Part shown: positions 18,461-26,269 of the stretch, one piece after another | How the letters are laid out: the number at the start of each line of letters is the position of its first letter | Position numbering within the stretch: the first letter of the stretch is position 1 | From: Bacteroidales bacterium | GTDB taxonomy: Bacteria > Bacteroidota > Bacteroidia > Bacteroidales > F082 | DNA: 47,847 nt | Reading direction: 5' to 3' | Assembly (NCBI GenBank): GCA_017965765.1 | Contig: JAGCPJ010000037.1 | Location: 1 to 47,847 of the forward strand | The notes under the pieces: model-generated | What the model was told of the DNA's origin: nothing | The model's database searches: none | Seen by the model: the letters and a program-made list of their open reading frames with translations, nothing else | Translations under genes and position numbers: made by a program

Positions 18461-18488
18461 GTTCCTTTTGTATCAAGACAAAAGGAAC
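18461..18488. repeat. Perfect inverted repeat upstream of the lipoprotein promoter
   Basis: GTTCCTTTTG / CAAAAGGAAC, 10-bp arms with an 8-nt loop, lies between the HNH remnant and the TATCTTTG box. It covers the -33 region, so it may be an operator or a decayed terminator. Confidence 0.6.
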
Positions 18489-18494
18489 AATCAT

Positions 18495-18502
18495 TATCTT
18501 TG
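18495..18502 (+). promoter_or_regulatory. -7 promoter box for the lipoprotein-mutS2 pair
   Basis: TATCTTTG lies 30 bp upstream of the ATG at 18533. Confidence 0.6.
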
Positions 18503-18532
18503 CCGCCGCAAATAAAACCAACAATTTTTAAG

Positions 18533-19063
18533 ATGAAAAAAGCATTCTTTATCGCAGCAGCCGCTGCCATGCTGTTCGCCGCCTGTGGCAACAACAACAC
18601 CAAAACTGACAACAAACAAGCCCAAAACGAGCCTGCCGTAGAAGAGGCCGTCACGCAAGAACCCGTCGCAGAAGAGCCCGCCGCTCCTGAAACCACTACT
18701 TGGGACCATTACGAGTGGACGCTGACCATGCCCAACGAGGGCTGGAAAGTCAGCAACGCCTATTCAGAGATGGGCGTCGAGACCAAAGCCGACTACAAGT
18801 ATTTCCAAGTGAAGGACTATACCAAGACCACTGTCGAGGAATGCACCAAGAACTATCCTGCCGAAAGCCATCTTGAAGACATCGTCACGGGCGATTACAC
18901 CTGGACCGTCATCTCCAATGCCGGCAAATACAAACTGGCTTGCTACTCCTACGACCCCAGCCGTGAAATGGTGATCCGCGTCGCCACCGAAGACATCGAC
19001 GACCCCAAAGACGAGCGCCTGATGACCATCCTCAAGGGCTTTAGCTTCAAACCCAAACAATAA
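18533..19063 (+). CDS. Hypothetical lipoprotein
   Basis: 176 residues from the ATG at 18533, the first codon that gives a signal. MKKAFFIAAAAAMLFAAC ends in a lipobox Cys at residue 18. A low-complexity Asn/Glu/Pro/Ala spacer (to ~60) precedes a compact domain with WDHYEWTLTMPNEGWKV and RLMTILKGFSFK. That resembles small domains that hold a modified fatty-acid- or stress-type fold, but no family is recognised. It is 2 bp upstream of mutS2 and probably co-transcribed with it. Confidence 0.85.
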   Translation: MKKAFFIAAAAAMLFAACGNNNTKTDNKQAQNEPAVEEAVTQEPVAEEPAAPETTTWDHYEWTLTMPNEGWKVSNAYSEMGVETKADYKYFQVKDYTKTTVEECTKNYPAESHLEDIVTGDYTWTVISNAGKYKLACYSYDPSREMVIRVATEDIDDPKDERLMTILKGFSFKPKQ

Positions 19064-19065
19064 CA

Positions 19066-21459
19066 ATGATCTATCCAGAACGCTTCGAGCAGAAGATCGG
19101 TTTCACCCATATCCGGGAAGCCATCAAGAAGCATTGTATCAGTGCCATGGGGTTGGAACGCGCCGAGACGATGGACTTCAGCGACCGCCGCGAAGCCATC
19201 GAACGTAGCCTCGACCAGACCGTGGAGTTCATGCAACTGCTGCAAAACGGCGTGCCTTTCCCCGTGAGGGACTACCACGACCTGCGCGAAGCGTTCCAAC
19301 ATATTAGGATTCCCGGGACCAGCATCAGCTTGGAAGACCTCTTCGCCCTCAAACCTTCGTTGAATGCCCTGAGCTATATCTTGAAGTTCGGACAGAGCGA
19401 GGCCCGCGAAGACTATCCCGAGCTCTGCTCCCTCACCGATGGCATCGCGGTGGATCCCATCGTATTCAGCGAAGCCAACCGCCTCGTGGATGACAAGGGA
19501 GAAATGCCCGACAACGCCTCGCCGGAACTCGCCGAGATCCGTCGCGACATCCACCGCAAGTCAGGTGGCATCGAACGTCGCATCCGGCAGATCATGAGCG
19601 ATGCCAAGACCTCAGGATGGGTCGATCCGAAAGCTGAGATCACCATCCGCGACGGACGCATGGTCATCCCCGTCCACGCCGGTGACAAACGCGCACTCAA
19701 AGGCTTCATCCACGACGAGTCGGCCACAGGACAGACCGTCTATATCGAGCCCTCTGAGATCGTGGAGACCTCCAACGAAATCAAGGAGTTGGAATACGCC
19801 GAACGCCGTGAGGTACAACGCATCCTGATGCAGTTCACCAACCAGATTAGGCCCTCCCTACCCGAATTGCTGAAAGCCTGGGAACTGTTGGGGCAACTCG
19901 ACTTCATCCGCGCCAAGGCCCTGCTCAGCCAAGATATTGGCGGTATCAAGCCCTTGATCCATGACGAACCATGCTTCCACTGGATCCAGGCCCGACATCC
20001 AGTGCTTGAAAAGAAACTGAAGACGGAAGGCAAGAGCATCGTGCCCCTTGACCTCAACCTCAACGCCCAAGAACGCATCCTCGTCATCTCCGGACCCAAT
20101 GCCGGCGGCAAGTCGGTGTGCCTCAAGACCACGGGACTCATCCAGTACATGCTGCAATGCGGGCTGTGCGTGCCCATGCATGTGGACTCGGAATGCGGAC
20201 TCTTCGAGAGCCTGTTCATCGACATCGGCGACGAACAGAGCATCCTCGACGACCTCTCCACCTACAGCTCGCATCTCCGCAACATGAAGGTGCTGCTCGA
20301 AAATGCCAATCAACACTCCCTCTTCCTCATCGACGAGTTCGGCACCGGTACCGAGCCCCAACTGGGTGGAGCCATCGCGGAGGCCATCTTATTGGAACTC
20401 AATAGGAAACAAGTCTTTGGCATCGTCACCACACACTATGCCAACCTGAAGCTGCTGGCCGACAACCACGAAGGCATCGTCAACGGCGCCATGTTGTTCG
20501 ACACGAAGTTCATGCAACCGATGTACATCATGATCACAGGAAAGCCTGGAAGCTCTTTCGCCTTTGAGATAGCCCGCAAGACAGGTTTTCCGCAACGCAT
20601 CCTCGACGAAGCCTCGACGATCACCGGCGAACAGCACCTGAAGTTTGAGCAACAGTTGCAACAGCTGGAAGTCGATAAGAAAGCCATCAAGAAGAAAGAG
20701 CGGGAACTCCAGGTGGCCGACACGCTCCTTTCGGAAGTGGTGGCCAAATACAAGAACCTGCTCAGTGAGCTGGAGAGCAAGAAGAAGCAATATCTTCGCG
20801 AGGCCGCCAATGAAGCCCAGGAGCTCATCGACAAGGCCAACAGCAGCATTGAGCGTACCATCCGGGAAATCAAGGAGGCGCAGGCTGAGAAAGAACGCAC
20901 CAAAGAGGTTCGGCAGGAGTTACGTCAGGCCAAAGAAGAAATCGCTGAAACCGCCAAGAAAGCCACAGAGCCCAAGAAACCCAAACCAGAAACCGAAACC
21001 ACCCTCAAGGTGGGGGATACCGTGTGCATCGACGAGATGGAGATCGTGGGAGAGCTCCTTGCCATCAGCGACACCGATGCCACCATCCTGTTCGACACGG
21101 TCAGGCTCCGTACTTCGCCTGAAAAATTGCGTAAAGTGAGTCGCGCCGAAGGTCGCAAGACCTTGCGTAGATGGCAGTCGGGACTTGCCGACGAGCTTAG
21201 CGAGAAGGCGGAGCATTTCGACCTTACTTTGGATGTCAGAGGGCAACGTGCCGAAGCAGCCTTGGATAGCGTCGCCAAGTACCTTGACGAAGCTAAATTA
21301 CTCAGTATCAAGGAAATAAGTATTTTACACGGGAAGGGAAACGGGATATTGAGAAAACTCATCCGTGAGTATCTCAGTCACGACCATGAGGTGCAAAACT
21401 TCTGCGATGCCTCTTTGGAAACCGGAGGCAGCGGCATCACTAGAGTTCAGCTAAAATAG
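19066..21459 (+). CDS. mutS2: Endonuclease MutS2
   Basis: A 797-residue member of the MutS2 branch, which lacks the mismatch-recognition domain. MutS2 suppresses homologous recombination and, in some bacteria, rescues collided ribosomes. The core/lever region spans ~1-310. The ATPase holds Walker A GPNAGGKS (~343), Walker B LFLIDEFGTGTEP (~420) and the H-loop TTHYANLK. A Glu/Lys-rich coiled coil lies at ~520-640. The C-terminal Smr nuclease domain has LDVRG (~722) and HGKGNGIL (~753). All parts are intact. Confidence 0.97.
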   Translation: MIYPERFEQKIGFTHIREAIKKHCISAMGLERAETMDFSDRREAIERSLDQTVEFMQLLQNGVPFPVRDYHDLREAFQHIRIPGTSISLEDLFALKPSLNALSYILKFGQSEAREDYPELCSLTDGIAVDPIVFSEANRLVDDKGEMPDNASPELAEIRRDIHRKSGGIERRIRQIMSDAKTSGWVDPKAEITIRDGRMVIPVHAGDKRALKGFIHDESATGQTVYIEPSEIVETSNEIKELEYAERREVQRILMQFTNQIRPSLPELLKAWELLGQLDFIRAKALLSQDIGGIKPLIHDEPCFHWIQARHPVLEKKLKTEGKSIVPLDLNLNAQERILVISGPNAGGKSVCLKTTGLIQYMLQCGLCVPMHVDSECGLFESLFIDIGDEQSILDDLSTYSSHLRNMKVLLENANQHSLFLIDEFGTGTEPQLGGAIAEAILLELNRKQVFGIVTTHYANLKLLADNHEGIVNGAMLFDTKFMQPMYIMITGKPGSSFAFEIARKTGFPQRILDEASTITGEQHLKFEQQLQQLEVDKKAIKKKERELQVADTLLSEVVAKYKNLLSELESKKKQYLREAANEAQELIDKANSSIERTIREIKEAQAEKERTKEVRQELRQAKEEIAETAKKATEPKKPKPETETTLKVGDTVCIDEMEIVGELLAISDTDATILFDTVRLRTSPEKLRKVSRAEGRKTLRRWQSGLADELSEKAEHFDLTLDVRGQRAEAALDSVAKYLDEAKLLSIKEISILHGKGNGILRKLIREYLSHDHEVQNFCDASLETGGSGITRVQLK

Positions 21460-21467
21460 ACCTGCGC

Positions 21468-21719
21468 TTATTCGTATTTGTTCCTGAACAGCGAGAGGAT
21501 GAAAAGGAGCAAAACTGCCCCGATGGTGCCAACGAGCAACACAGCCCAAAACTTGTTGCTGACATTCAAGCCCAAGGTGCTGAACATCCAACTGCCGAAG
21601 GCAGCGCCGATGATACCGACGATGATACAGACAATCAGGTTCATGCTCTTGTTCATGATTTTACCGGCGATGAAACCCGCCACGGCACCAACCACGATTG
21701 AAATGAGAATTCCCAACAT
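21468..21719 (-). CDS. GlsB/YeaQ/YmgE-family small membrane protein (copy 2)
   Basis: 83 residues, MLGILISIVVGAVAGFIAG at the start and LLLFILSLFRNKYE at the end. It aligns over its whole length with copy 1 at 16739-16990, with the basic tail replaced by RNKYE. It is convergent with mutS2 with an 8-bp gap and lies 22 bp downstream of engB, so it may be read from the glsA-glsB-engB transcript. Confidence 0.9.
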   Translation of the reverse strand: MLGILISIVVGAVAGFIAGKIMNKSMNLIVCIIVGIIGAAFGSWMFSTLGLNVSNKFWAVLLVGTIGAVLLLFILSLFRNKYE

Positions 21720-21741
21720 AGTTCCTAATAGTTAGTTTAGT

Positions 21742-22365
21742 TTACAATCCGTTAGTTTTCAAATATTGATCTAATTCTTTGTTCTGTTGTTCAATATAGT
21801 CAAGCAGTTCTTCCCTGCCCAACTTGGTTTCTGAGGAGGTAACAAACACTGGCGGCAGTTCTTCCCAGTCTTGGAGCAAGCGTTTCTTATAGGCCTCCAC
21901 ATTGATCTCGAGGGCGCTTTTGCTCAGTTTGTCCGCCTTGGTGAAGACAATGCAGAAGGGCACTTCATTTTCGCCGAGCCATTCCATGAAGCCGATGTCG
22001 CTATCCTGGGGTTCGATTCTGGCATCCACGAGCACGAAGGTGCAGATGAGGTTGCGTCGGCGGGAGATATAGTTGGAGAGCATGCTCCGCCATTCCTCGC
22101 GCGACTTCTTGGAGCGTTTGGCGTAGCCGTAACCGGGAAGGTCCACGAGATACCACTGGTTGTTGACGACGAAGTGGTTGATGGAGATGGTCTTTCCCGG
22201 GGTTGCCGAGGTCTTGGCCAAGCCGTTGCGTTGCACGAGTGTGTTGATCAGGGAGGACTTCCCGACATTGGAGCGACCGATGAAGGCATACTCCGGCATG
22301 TTGTCCTTGGGCAGCTTGTCGAACTTGTTATTGCTTGATAGGAATCGGGCGTCCTTGATGATCAT
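21742..22365 (-). CDS. engB: Ribosome biogenesis GTP-binding protein EngB/YsxC
   Basis: 207 residues from the ATG at 22365; a TTG two codons earlier overlaps the previous gene. The GTPase acts in 50S subunit assembly. G1 is GRSNVGKSSLINTL (~30), G2 is in KTSATPGKT, G3 is DLPGYGYA, and G4 is TKADKL. Size and motif order are standard. It starts 2 bp after the glsB stop, so it is in the same operon. Confidence 0.96.
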   Translation of the reverse strand: MIIKDARFLSSNNKFDKLPKDNMPEYAFIGRSNVGKSSLINTLVQRNGLAKTSATPGKTISINHFVVNNQWYLVDLPGYGYAKRSKKSREEWRSMLSNYISRRRNLICTFVLVDARIEPQDSDIGFMEWLGENEVPFCIVFTKADKLSKSALEINVEAYKKRLLQDWEELPPVFVTSSETKLGREELLDYIEQQNKELDQYLKTNGL

Positions 22366-22367
22366 GT

Positions 22368-23324
22368 TCAACTCAGGTGTAAGGGTTTGGCGTTATGGTC
22401 GTAATTCAAGTGTCTTTCCGCCTTCTCTTGGGAGATATCCTTCATGGTGATGAGGATTCCCGTTTCCTCGACGTTTCCGAAGGGAGCGTTAAGAGCGGTT
22501 CCAAAGGAGCGCATGGTAGAGGAAAGGCTCATGTAAGCGTTCACCAGCGGAGGCACAGCTGCACCGCGTTGGCGCACGTTTTTGACCAATATCTTGTAAT
22601 TCTCGTGGTAGTTCGTTCCGGTGAAGATGGCCTTCAGCGCTTCCTCGTCCATCTTGATGGGAAGTTCCAGTTCAGGATGAGGATAGACCAGACGGTCGGG
22701 ATCCGCGAAGTTCGACTTCATGAAGTAGAGGATCAGGTCGCGCGACTCGCGTTCCAGTTGTGAGTACATGGTCACCTTTCCGAAGAAATACTTGGCTTGT
22801 GGCAGGAGGTTGATCAGTGCCCCCAGTCCATCCCAAAGGTTATCCAGCGAATAGATGCCTTTGGCGAGGCTTTTCGAGGGCTGGTAGTCAGGTTGGACGA
22901 AGGAGCGTCCCAGTTCGATGGTATAGGGAAGATACTCTTTGACGAAGCGTTCCGAGTAGTGGAAGAGTTCGGAGGTAGGCGTGTTGACTTGTCCTTGGGC
23001 ATCCACCTTAAGCTTGTCGCAAAGCAGGAAGCGATAGCCTCCGACGATGGCCTTGTCGTATGGATTCCATACGATGAGCTGTTCAAAATGGCATTCTTCG
23101 TCCAGGTCAAACTCGTCCAAGTCGCAGTCCAGTCCTGTTCCGCCGCCTGAGTCGCGGAAGCTGATCTCGCGCAGACGGCCAATCTCGCGCATGGTGTTGG
23201 GTGCGTTGAGGGCGTTGACGATATAGATCTCGTTTTTGCCGTTGTTCGTCATTCTGAGGAACCGATCCATGGTCAGTTCTTCCAGGATCTTTTCGGTTGG
23301 GATGGGGTCAATAATCGTATTCAT
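22368..23324 (-). CDS. glsB: GNAT-family acyltransferase, probable glycine-lipid N-acyltransferase GlsB
   Basis: 318 residues of the hemolysin-like/OlsB-like GNAT group. Marks are ALNAPNTMREIGRLREISFRD, then FEQLIVWNPYDKAIVGGYR, YTIELGRSFVQPDYQ and a C-terminal extension. In Bacteroides thetaiotaomicron a protein of this type (GlsB) makes N-acyl-glycine, and a PlsC-type partner (GlsA) adds the second, O-linked acyl chain. Both genes are adjacent here. The name is not related to the GlsB/YeaQ stress family also present. Assignment rests on pairing and family pattern. Confidence 0.7.
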   Translation of the reverse strand: MNTIIDPIPTEKILEELTMDRFLRMTNNGKNEIYIVNALNAPNTMREIGRLREISFRDSGGGTGLDCDLDEFDLDEECHFEQLIVWNPYDKAIVGGYRFLLCDKLKVDAQGQVNTPTSELFHYSERFVKEYLPYTIELGRSFVQPDYQPSKSLAKGIYSLDNLWDGLGALINLLPQAKYFFGKVTMYSQLERESRDLILYFMKSNFADPDRLVYPHPELELPIKMDEEALKAIFTGTNYHENYKILVKNVRQRGAAVPPLVNAYMSLSSTMRSFGTALNAPFGNVEETGILITMKDISQEKAERHLNYDHNAKPLHLS

Positions 23325-23344
23325 AGCCTAGTGTATTTTGATGC

Positions 23345-24223
23345 TCAGGGCATGGTGTAATTCTTTTCAGGATCAAAAACCAAATCGGGGTCGTTGGCCA
23401 GGTGGTAGGAGAAGCAGCGCAGCATCTCTGCCCATTCGGCATCGGTGCGTCTGTTGTCGAAAGTCTGATATGGGATGGGCTTCCCGAAGATGATGGTCAA
23501 GGTCTTGTTGCGTTGCTTGAAGAACTCTTTGGGGAGGAAGGCCATCTCGATATTCACTTTGATTTTGAGACGTTTGCGAAGTCTGGCCAAATTATAGAAG
23601 AAGCGGGTGTTGTGTCCGTCGATATGGGTGGGGATGATATCTCTTTGGTATTCTTTTGCCTTGCTGATAAAGGTCTTTTTCCAGTCGAGATCCATGATCT
23701 TGCCGCCCTTGACTTTGCGGGAGCACAGTCCGAAGGGGAAGTAGCAGATGGCGCGGTCGCCGGCAAAGGTCTCGTTGAAGAGCCTCAGGTTTTCCTGACG
23801 GTTGGCGACGCCCTTCCCTACTTTGTTGACAGGGATGAAGATGGGCTTGAGGTTCTTGATGTACATCAGGAAGTCGTTGACTGGAGTGACGGGGTCGGGG
23901 CAATATTTGCCGACGGTACCGATGAGTGCGATGCCGTCGAGTCCGCCCAGGGGATGGTTGGATGCCACCACGATACGTTGGGAAGCGGTGAGGTTCTCCG
24001 AGCCTTTTTCCACCACTTGGAGATTGAAATCCTTGACCACGGCTTGGTCGAACTCCACACCCTCAAGGTCGCCGTATTTGCTGAGGATGGTGTTGATATC
24101 CTCCTCGTGCAGCAGGCGTTGGATGCGACGGAACAGCCAGTTGGGCATCCGTTTCATCAATTTCGGGGCTTTTGCCTCGAAAATCTTTCGAAGATCGATC
24201 AGATTGTTGTATTTGTCCTCCAT
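23345..24223 (-). CDS. glsA: PlsC-type acyltransferase, probable glycine-lipid O-acyltransferase GlsA
   Basis: 292 residues. The acyltransferase motif I is degenerate but readable: VVASNHPLGGLDGIAL, an HxxxxD variant (H-P-L-G-G-L-D). Motif III-like PIFIPVNKVGKG follows, then ICYFPFGLCSRK and the family end FGKPIPYQTFDNR. The enzyme would O-acylate the monoacylated glycine lipid in the inner membrane. It is first in glsA-glsB-engB, 20 bp before glsB. A role as a 1-acylglycerol-phosphate acyltransferase is the alternative, less likely given the partner. Confidence 0.72.
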   Translation of the reverse strand: MEDKYNNLIDLRKIFEAKAPKLMKRMPNWLFRRIQRLLHEEDINTILSKYGDLEGVEFDQAVVKDFNLQVVEKGSENLTASQRIVVASNHPLGGLDGIALIGTVGKYCPDPVTPVNDFLMYIKNLKPIFIPVNKVGKGVANRQENLRLFNETFAGDRAICYFPFGLCSRKVKGGKIMDLDWKKTFISKAKEYQRDIIPTHIDGHNTRFFYNLARLRKRLKIKVNIEMAFLPKEFFKQRNKTLTIIFGKPIPYQTFDNRRTDAEWAEMLRCFSYHLANDPDLVFDPEKNYTMP

Positions 24224-24246
24224 ACCTACATCAGGTTTGAACCTAC

Positions 24247-24254
24247 AAAAATAC
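24247..24254 (-). promoter_or_regulatory. -7 promoter box of the glsA-glsB-engB operon
   Basis: TATTTTTG on the minus strand lies 23 bp upstream of the glsA ATG. It is divergent from the dcw promoter. Confidence 0.5.
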
Positions 24255-24374
24255 GAACTAAAAGCATATCAACCTCCGTTTATGGAATTTTTTTTGCCGT
24301 TGTTCATAACATTTGTTTAAAAAAATGTATTTAACTTATTGATTTTCAAGTATGTTAAATTGAATTAACTTACC

Positions 24375-24396
24375 TGTTGATAAAGTTGTTGATAAA
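24375..24396 (+). promoter_or_regulatory. Two TGTTGATAAA direct repeats upstream of mraZ (DnaA-box-like)
   Basis: TGTTGATAAA occurs at 24375-24384 and 24387-24396, one helical turn plus 2 bp apart. TTATCAACA, the reverse complement of TGTTGATAA, differs by one base from the DnaA box TTATCCACA. It could be a DnaA or other regulator site controlling the division cluster. This is inference from similarity only. Confidence 0.4.
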
Positions 24397-24422
24397 TTTT
24401 CGGTCAAAAACCATCAAAAAAG

Positions 24423-24465
24423 TGGGATAAAGTGGGGGAATTTGGGAGAAAATGCAGTAATTTTG
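24423..24465 (+). promoter_or_regulatory. dcw promoter with three MraZ boxes
   Basis: TGGG occurs at 24423-24426, 24433-24436 and 24443-24446: exact 10-bp spacing, same face of the helix. That matches the TGGGN-N5 repeats bound by MraZ in other bacteria. The -7 box TAATTTTG lies at 24458-24465, so the boxes cover the -33 region. This indicates autorepression of mraZ and of the whole cluster. Confidence 0.8.
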
Positions 24466-24491
24466 TCTCGTTTTTAAAAAGAAGCACAGCG

Positions 24492-24956
24492 ATGAGCAAC
24501 CCAACTGGAACATTTACTTGCAAACTCGACGCGAAAGGCCGACTGATGCTGCCCGCCGATTTCAGGGAACAGCTGGGAAGCCAGGCAGAAGAAGACTTCA
24601 TCCTGCGCCCAGGTCTCCACGGCACCTACCTTGAGCTTTACACCAACAGCGACTGGAACCACCGCCGCGAGATCCTGATGCAGGTCAACACCTTCGACCG
24701 CAGAAAGCTCGACATCATGCGCAAATACCTCGACGGCGTCAAACGCGCCAAACTCGACGCTAGCGGACGTCTGCAGATCCCCAAAGACCTGATGGAACGC
24801 TGCGGACTCAACAAAGACGTCGTCATCACTTCCATGTTCACCAACATGGAAATCTGGGACAAGACGAAGTACGAGGAGCATGTAGCGGAAATCGATGCAG
24901 AAGCTCTGGCCAAAGGTGCAGAAGAACTCTTCTCCAGCCTCAACTTCAGCTTGTAA
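24492..24956 (+). CDS. mraZ: Transcriptional regulator MraZ
   Basis: 154 residues from the ATG at 24492; the frame upstream crosses the promoter and is rejected. Two AbrB-like DNA-binding halves each carry the DxxGR core: CKLDAKGRLMLPADFRE (~10-26) and RAKLDASGRLQIPKDLME (~85-102). MraZ forms a ring that binds TGGG repeats and represses the dcw operon. Three such repeats stand at this gene's own promoter. The gene is first in the cluster, as in most bacteria. Confidence 0.95.
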   Translation: MSNPTGTFTCKLDAKGRLMLPADFREQLGSQAEEDFILRPGLHGTYLELYTNSDWNHRREILMQVNTFDRRKLDIMRKYLDGVKRAKLDASGRLQIPKDLMERCGLNKDVVITSMFTNMEIWDKTKYEEHVAEIDAEALAKGAEELFSSLNFSL

Positions 24957-24991
24957 CTTCTTGATTCTTACTTCTAAATTCTGACTTCTAA
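24957..24991. repeat. Heptamer array between mraZ and rsmH
   Basis: Units of 7 bp ending in TTC/TTCT (such as TTCTTAC, TTCTAAA, TTCTGAC, TTCTAAA) fill the whole gap. The units carry stop codons in the forward direction and are not translated. Confidence 0.75.
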
Positions 24992-24995
24992 AAAA

Positions 24996-25895
24996 ATGTA
25001 CCATAAGCCCGTATTGTTGAGTGCTTGCATCGAAGGGTTGAACATCCAACCCGAGGGCATCTATGCCGACGTCACCTTTGGCGGCGGCGGCCACTCACGC
25101 GCCATCCTCGAAAGGCTTAGCACCGGGCACCTCTACGCGTTCGACCAGGATGAAGACGCCGCCAAAAACGTCATCGATGACCCCAGGTTCACCTTCATCC
25201 CACAGAACTTCAAATACTTCAAGAACTTCATCCAGCTCTACCATAACGGCAAGATCGACGGCGTGCTTGCCGACCTTGGCGTGTCGTCACACCAGTTCGA
25301 CACCCCGGAGAAAGGCTTCTCTACCCGCTTCGAAGGGAAACTCGACATGCGTATGAGCCAAACCAACCCCGTCGATGCCGCCACCGTGGTCAACACCTAC
25401 GACCATGCCGCCCTCACCCGAATCCTGAGCCTCTACGGCGAAGTCCAAAATGCACACCTCTTCGCCGCCGACATCGTCAAGGCTCGGAGCGAACAGCCCA
25501 TCGAGACCACTGCACAGCTGAAGGAAGCCGTCGCGAAACGCCTCCCCAAAGGCAGGGAAAACAAGACCCTCGCCCAGGTGTTTCAGGCCCTTCGCATCGA
25601 AGTCAACCAGGAGATGGAAGCCCTCACCAGCTTCCTTTCCCAATGTCCCGACGTGCTCAAACCCGGCGGACGCCTCGTCGTCCTTTCCTACCACTCCCTC
25701 GAAGACCGCCTGGTCAAGAACTTCACCCGGACGGGCAACGCCGAGGGCAAGGAAGAAAAAGACTTCTTCGGCAACCTGCTGACACCTTATACATTAGTAA
25801 ACAAAAAACCCATCGTCCCTTCGGAAGAAGAGACAGCGGAGAACAGCCGCGCCCGGAGCGCCAAACTGAGAATCGCAGAAAGGAGGCCGGAATGA
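24996..25895 (+). CDS. rsmH: 16S rRNA (cytosine(1402)-N4)-methyltransferase RsmH
   Basis: A 299-residue enzyme that methylates N4 of C1402 in the 16S decoding centre. The SAM site is DVTFGGGGHSRAILE (~24-38). Family motifs follow: LADLGVSSHQFDTPEKGFS, then LDMRM, AKRLPKGRENKTLAQVFQALRI and VLSYHSLEDRLVKNF, with the end SARSAKLRIAERR. It overlaps the ftsL start by 4 bp (ATGA). Confidence 0.97.
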   Translation: MYHKPVLLSACIEGLNIQPEGIYADVTFGGGGHSRAILERLSTGHLYAFDQDEDAAKNVIDDPRFTFIPQNFKYFKNFIQLYHNGKIDGVLADLGVSSHQFDTPEKGFSTRFEGKLDMRMSQTNPVDAATVVNTYDHAALTRILSLYGEVQNAHLFAADIVKARSEQPIETTAQLKEAVAKRLPKGRENKTLAQVFQALRIEVNQEMEALTSFLSQCPDVLKPGGRLVVLSYHSLEDRLVKNFTRTGNAEGKEEKDFFGNLLTPYTLVNKKPIVPSEEETAENSRARSAKLRIAERRPE

Positions 25896-26269
25896 AAAGA
25901 GTAAGAAAAAGCAAGACCGCCAGAAGAGGCACCGTGATGAGTGTGCTGGGCGGCAGCTTCCTGACAAGAGAGGACTTCTCCAAGATCTTCCCCTTCCTCG
26001 TCTATCTCACCGTACTGCTCATGCTCATCATCACCAATGCCTACATCGCCGAGAGCACCAGCAGGGCCATCAAGAAAAACGCCTTACAGCTGCGCGACTT
26101 GCGCGTGGAATACATCTATACGAAATCCGCCTATACCAAGGAATCCACACAGACCATCATGATCGACAAACTCGCCGGAGATGGACTGAAGGAGTCGCTG
26201 GACACGAGGGTGGTAACGGAGAACGGAGAACGGAAAACGGAAAACGGAGAACAGAGAACAGAACAATGA
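25892..26269 (+). CDS. ftsL: FtsL-like divisome protein with heptamer-encoded C-terminal tail
   Basis: 125 residues from the ATG at 25892, which overlaps the rsmH stop. A basic cytoplasmic N-terminus, one TM segment (~32-52, FPFLVYLTVLLMLIITNAY) and a short helical periplasmic part (ALQLRDLRVEYIYTKSAY) fit the FtsL-like proteins of Bacteroidota, which link FtsI/FtsW to FtsQ. Residues ~109-125 ([17 protein letters not shown]) come entirely from a 7-bp tandem repeat and are not expected in the family. The stop overlaps the ftsI start (ATGA). Synteny supports the name more than sequence does. Confidence 0.8.
   Translation: MKRVRKSKTARRGTVMSVLGGSFLTREDFSKIFPFLVYLTVLLMLIITNAYIAESTSRAIKKNALQLRDLRVEYIYTKSAYTKESTQTIMIDKLAGDGLKESLDTRVVTENGERKTENGEQRTEQ
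26216..26264. repeat. ACGGARA heptamer array (7 units) inside the ftsL 3' end
   Basis: ACGGAGA x2, ACGGAAA x2, ACGGAGA, then ACAGAGA and ACAGAAC. It is translated in frame as the FtsL tail and directly abuts the ftsI start codon. Confidence 0.92.

Noticed and set aside
26216-26264. Heptamers as a CRISPR or iteron origin
   Set aside because: No spacers, and the arrays are in many families and inside genes; no replication gene nearby.
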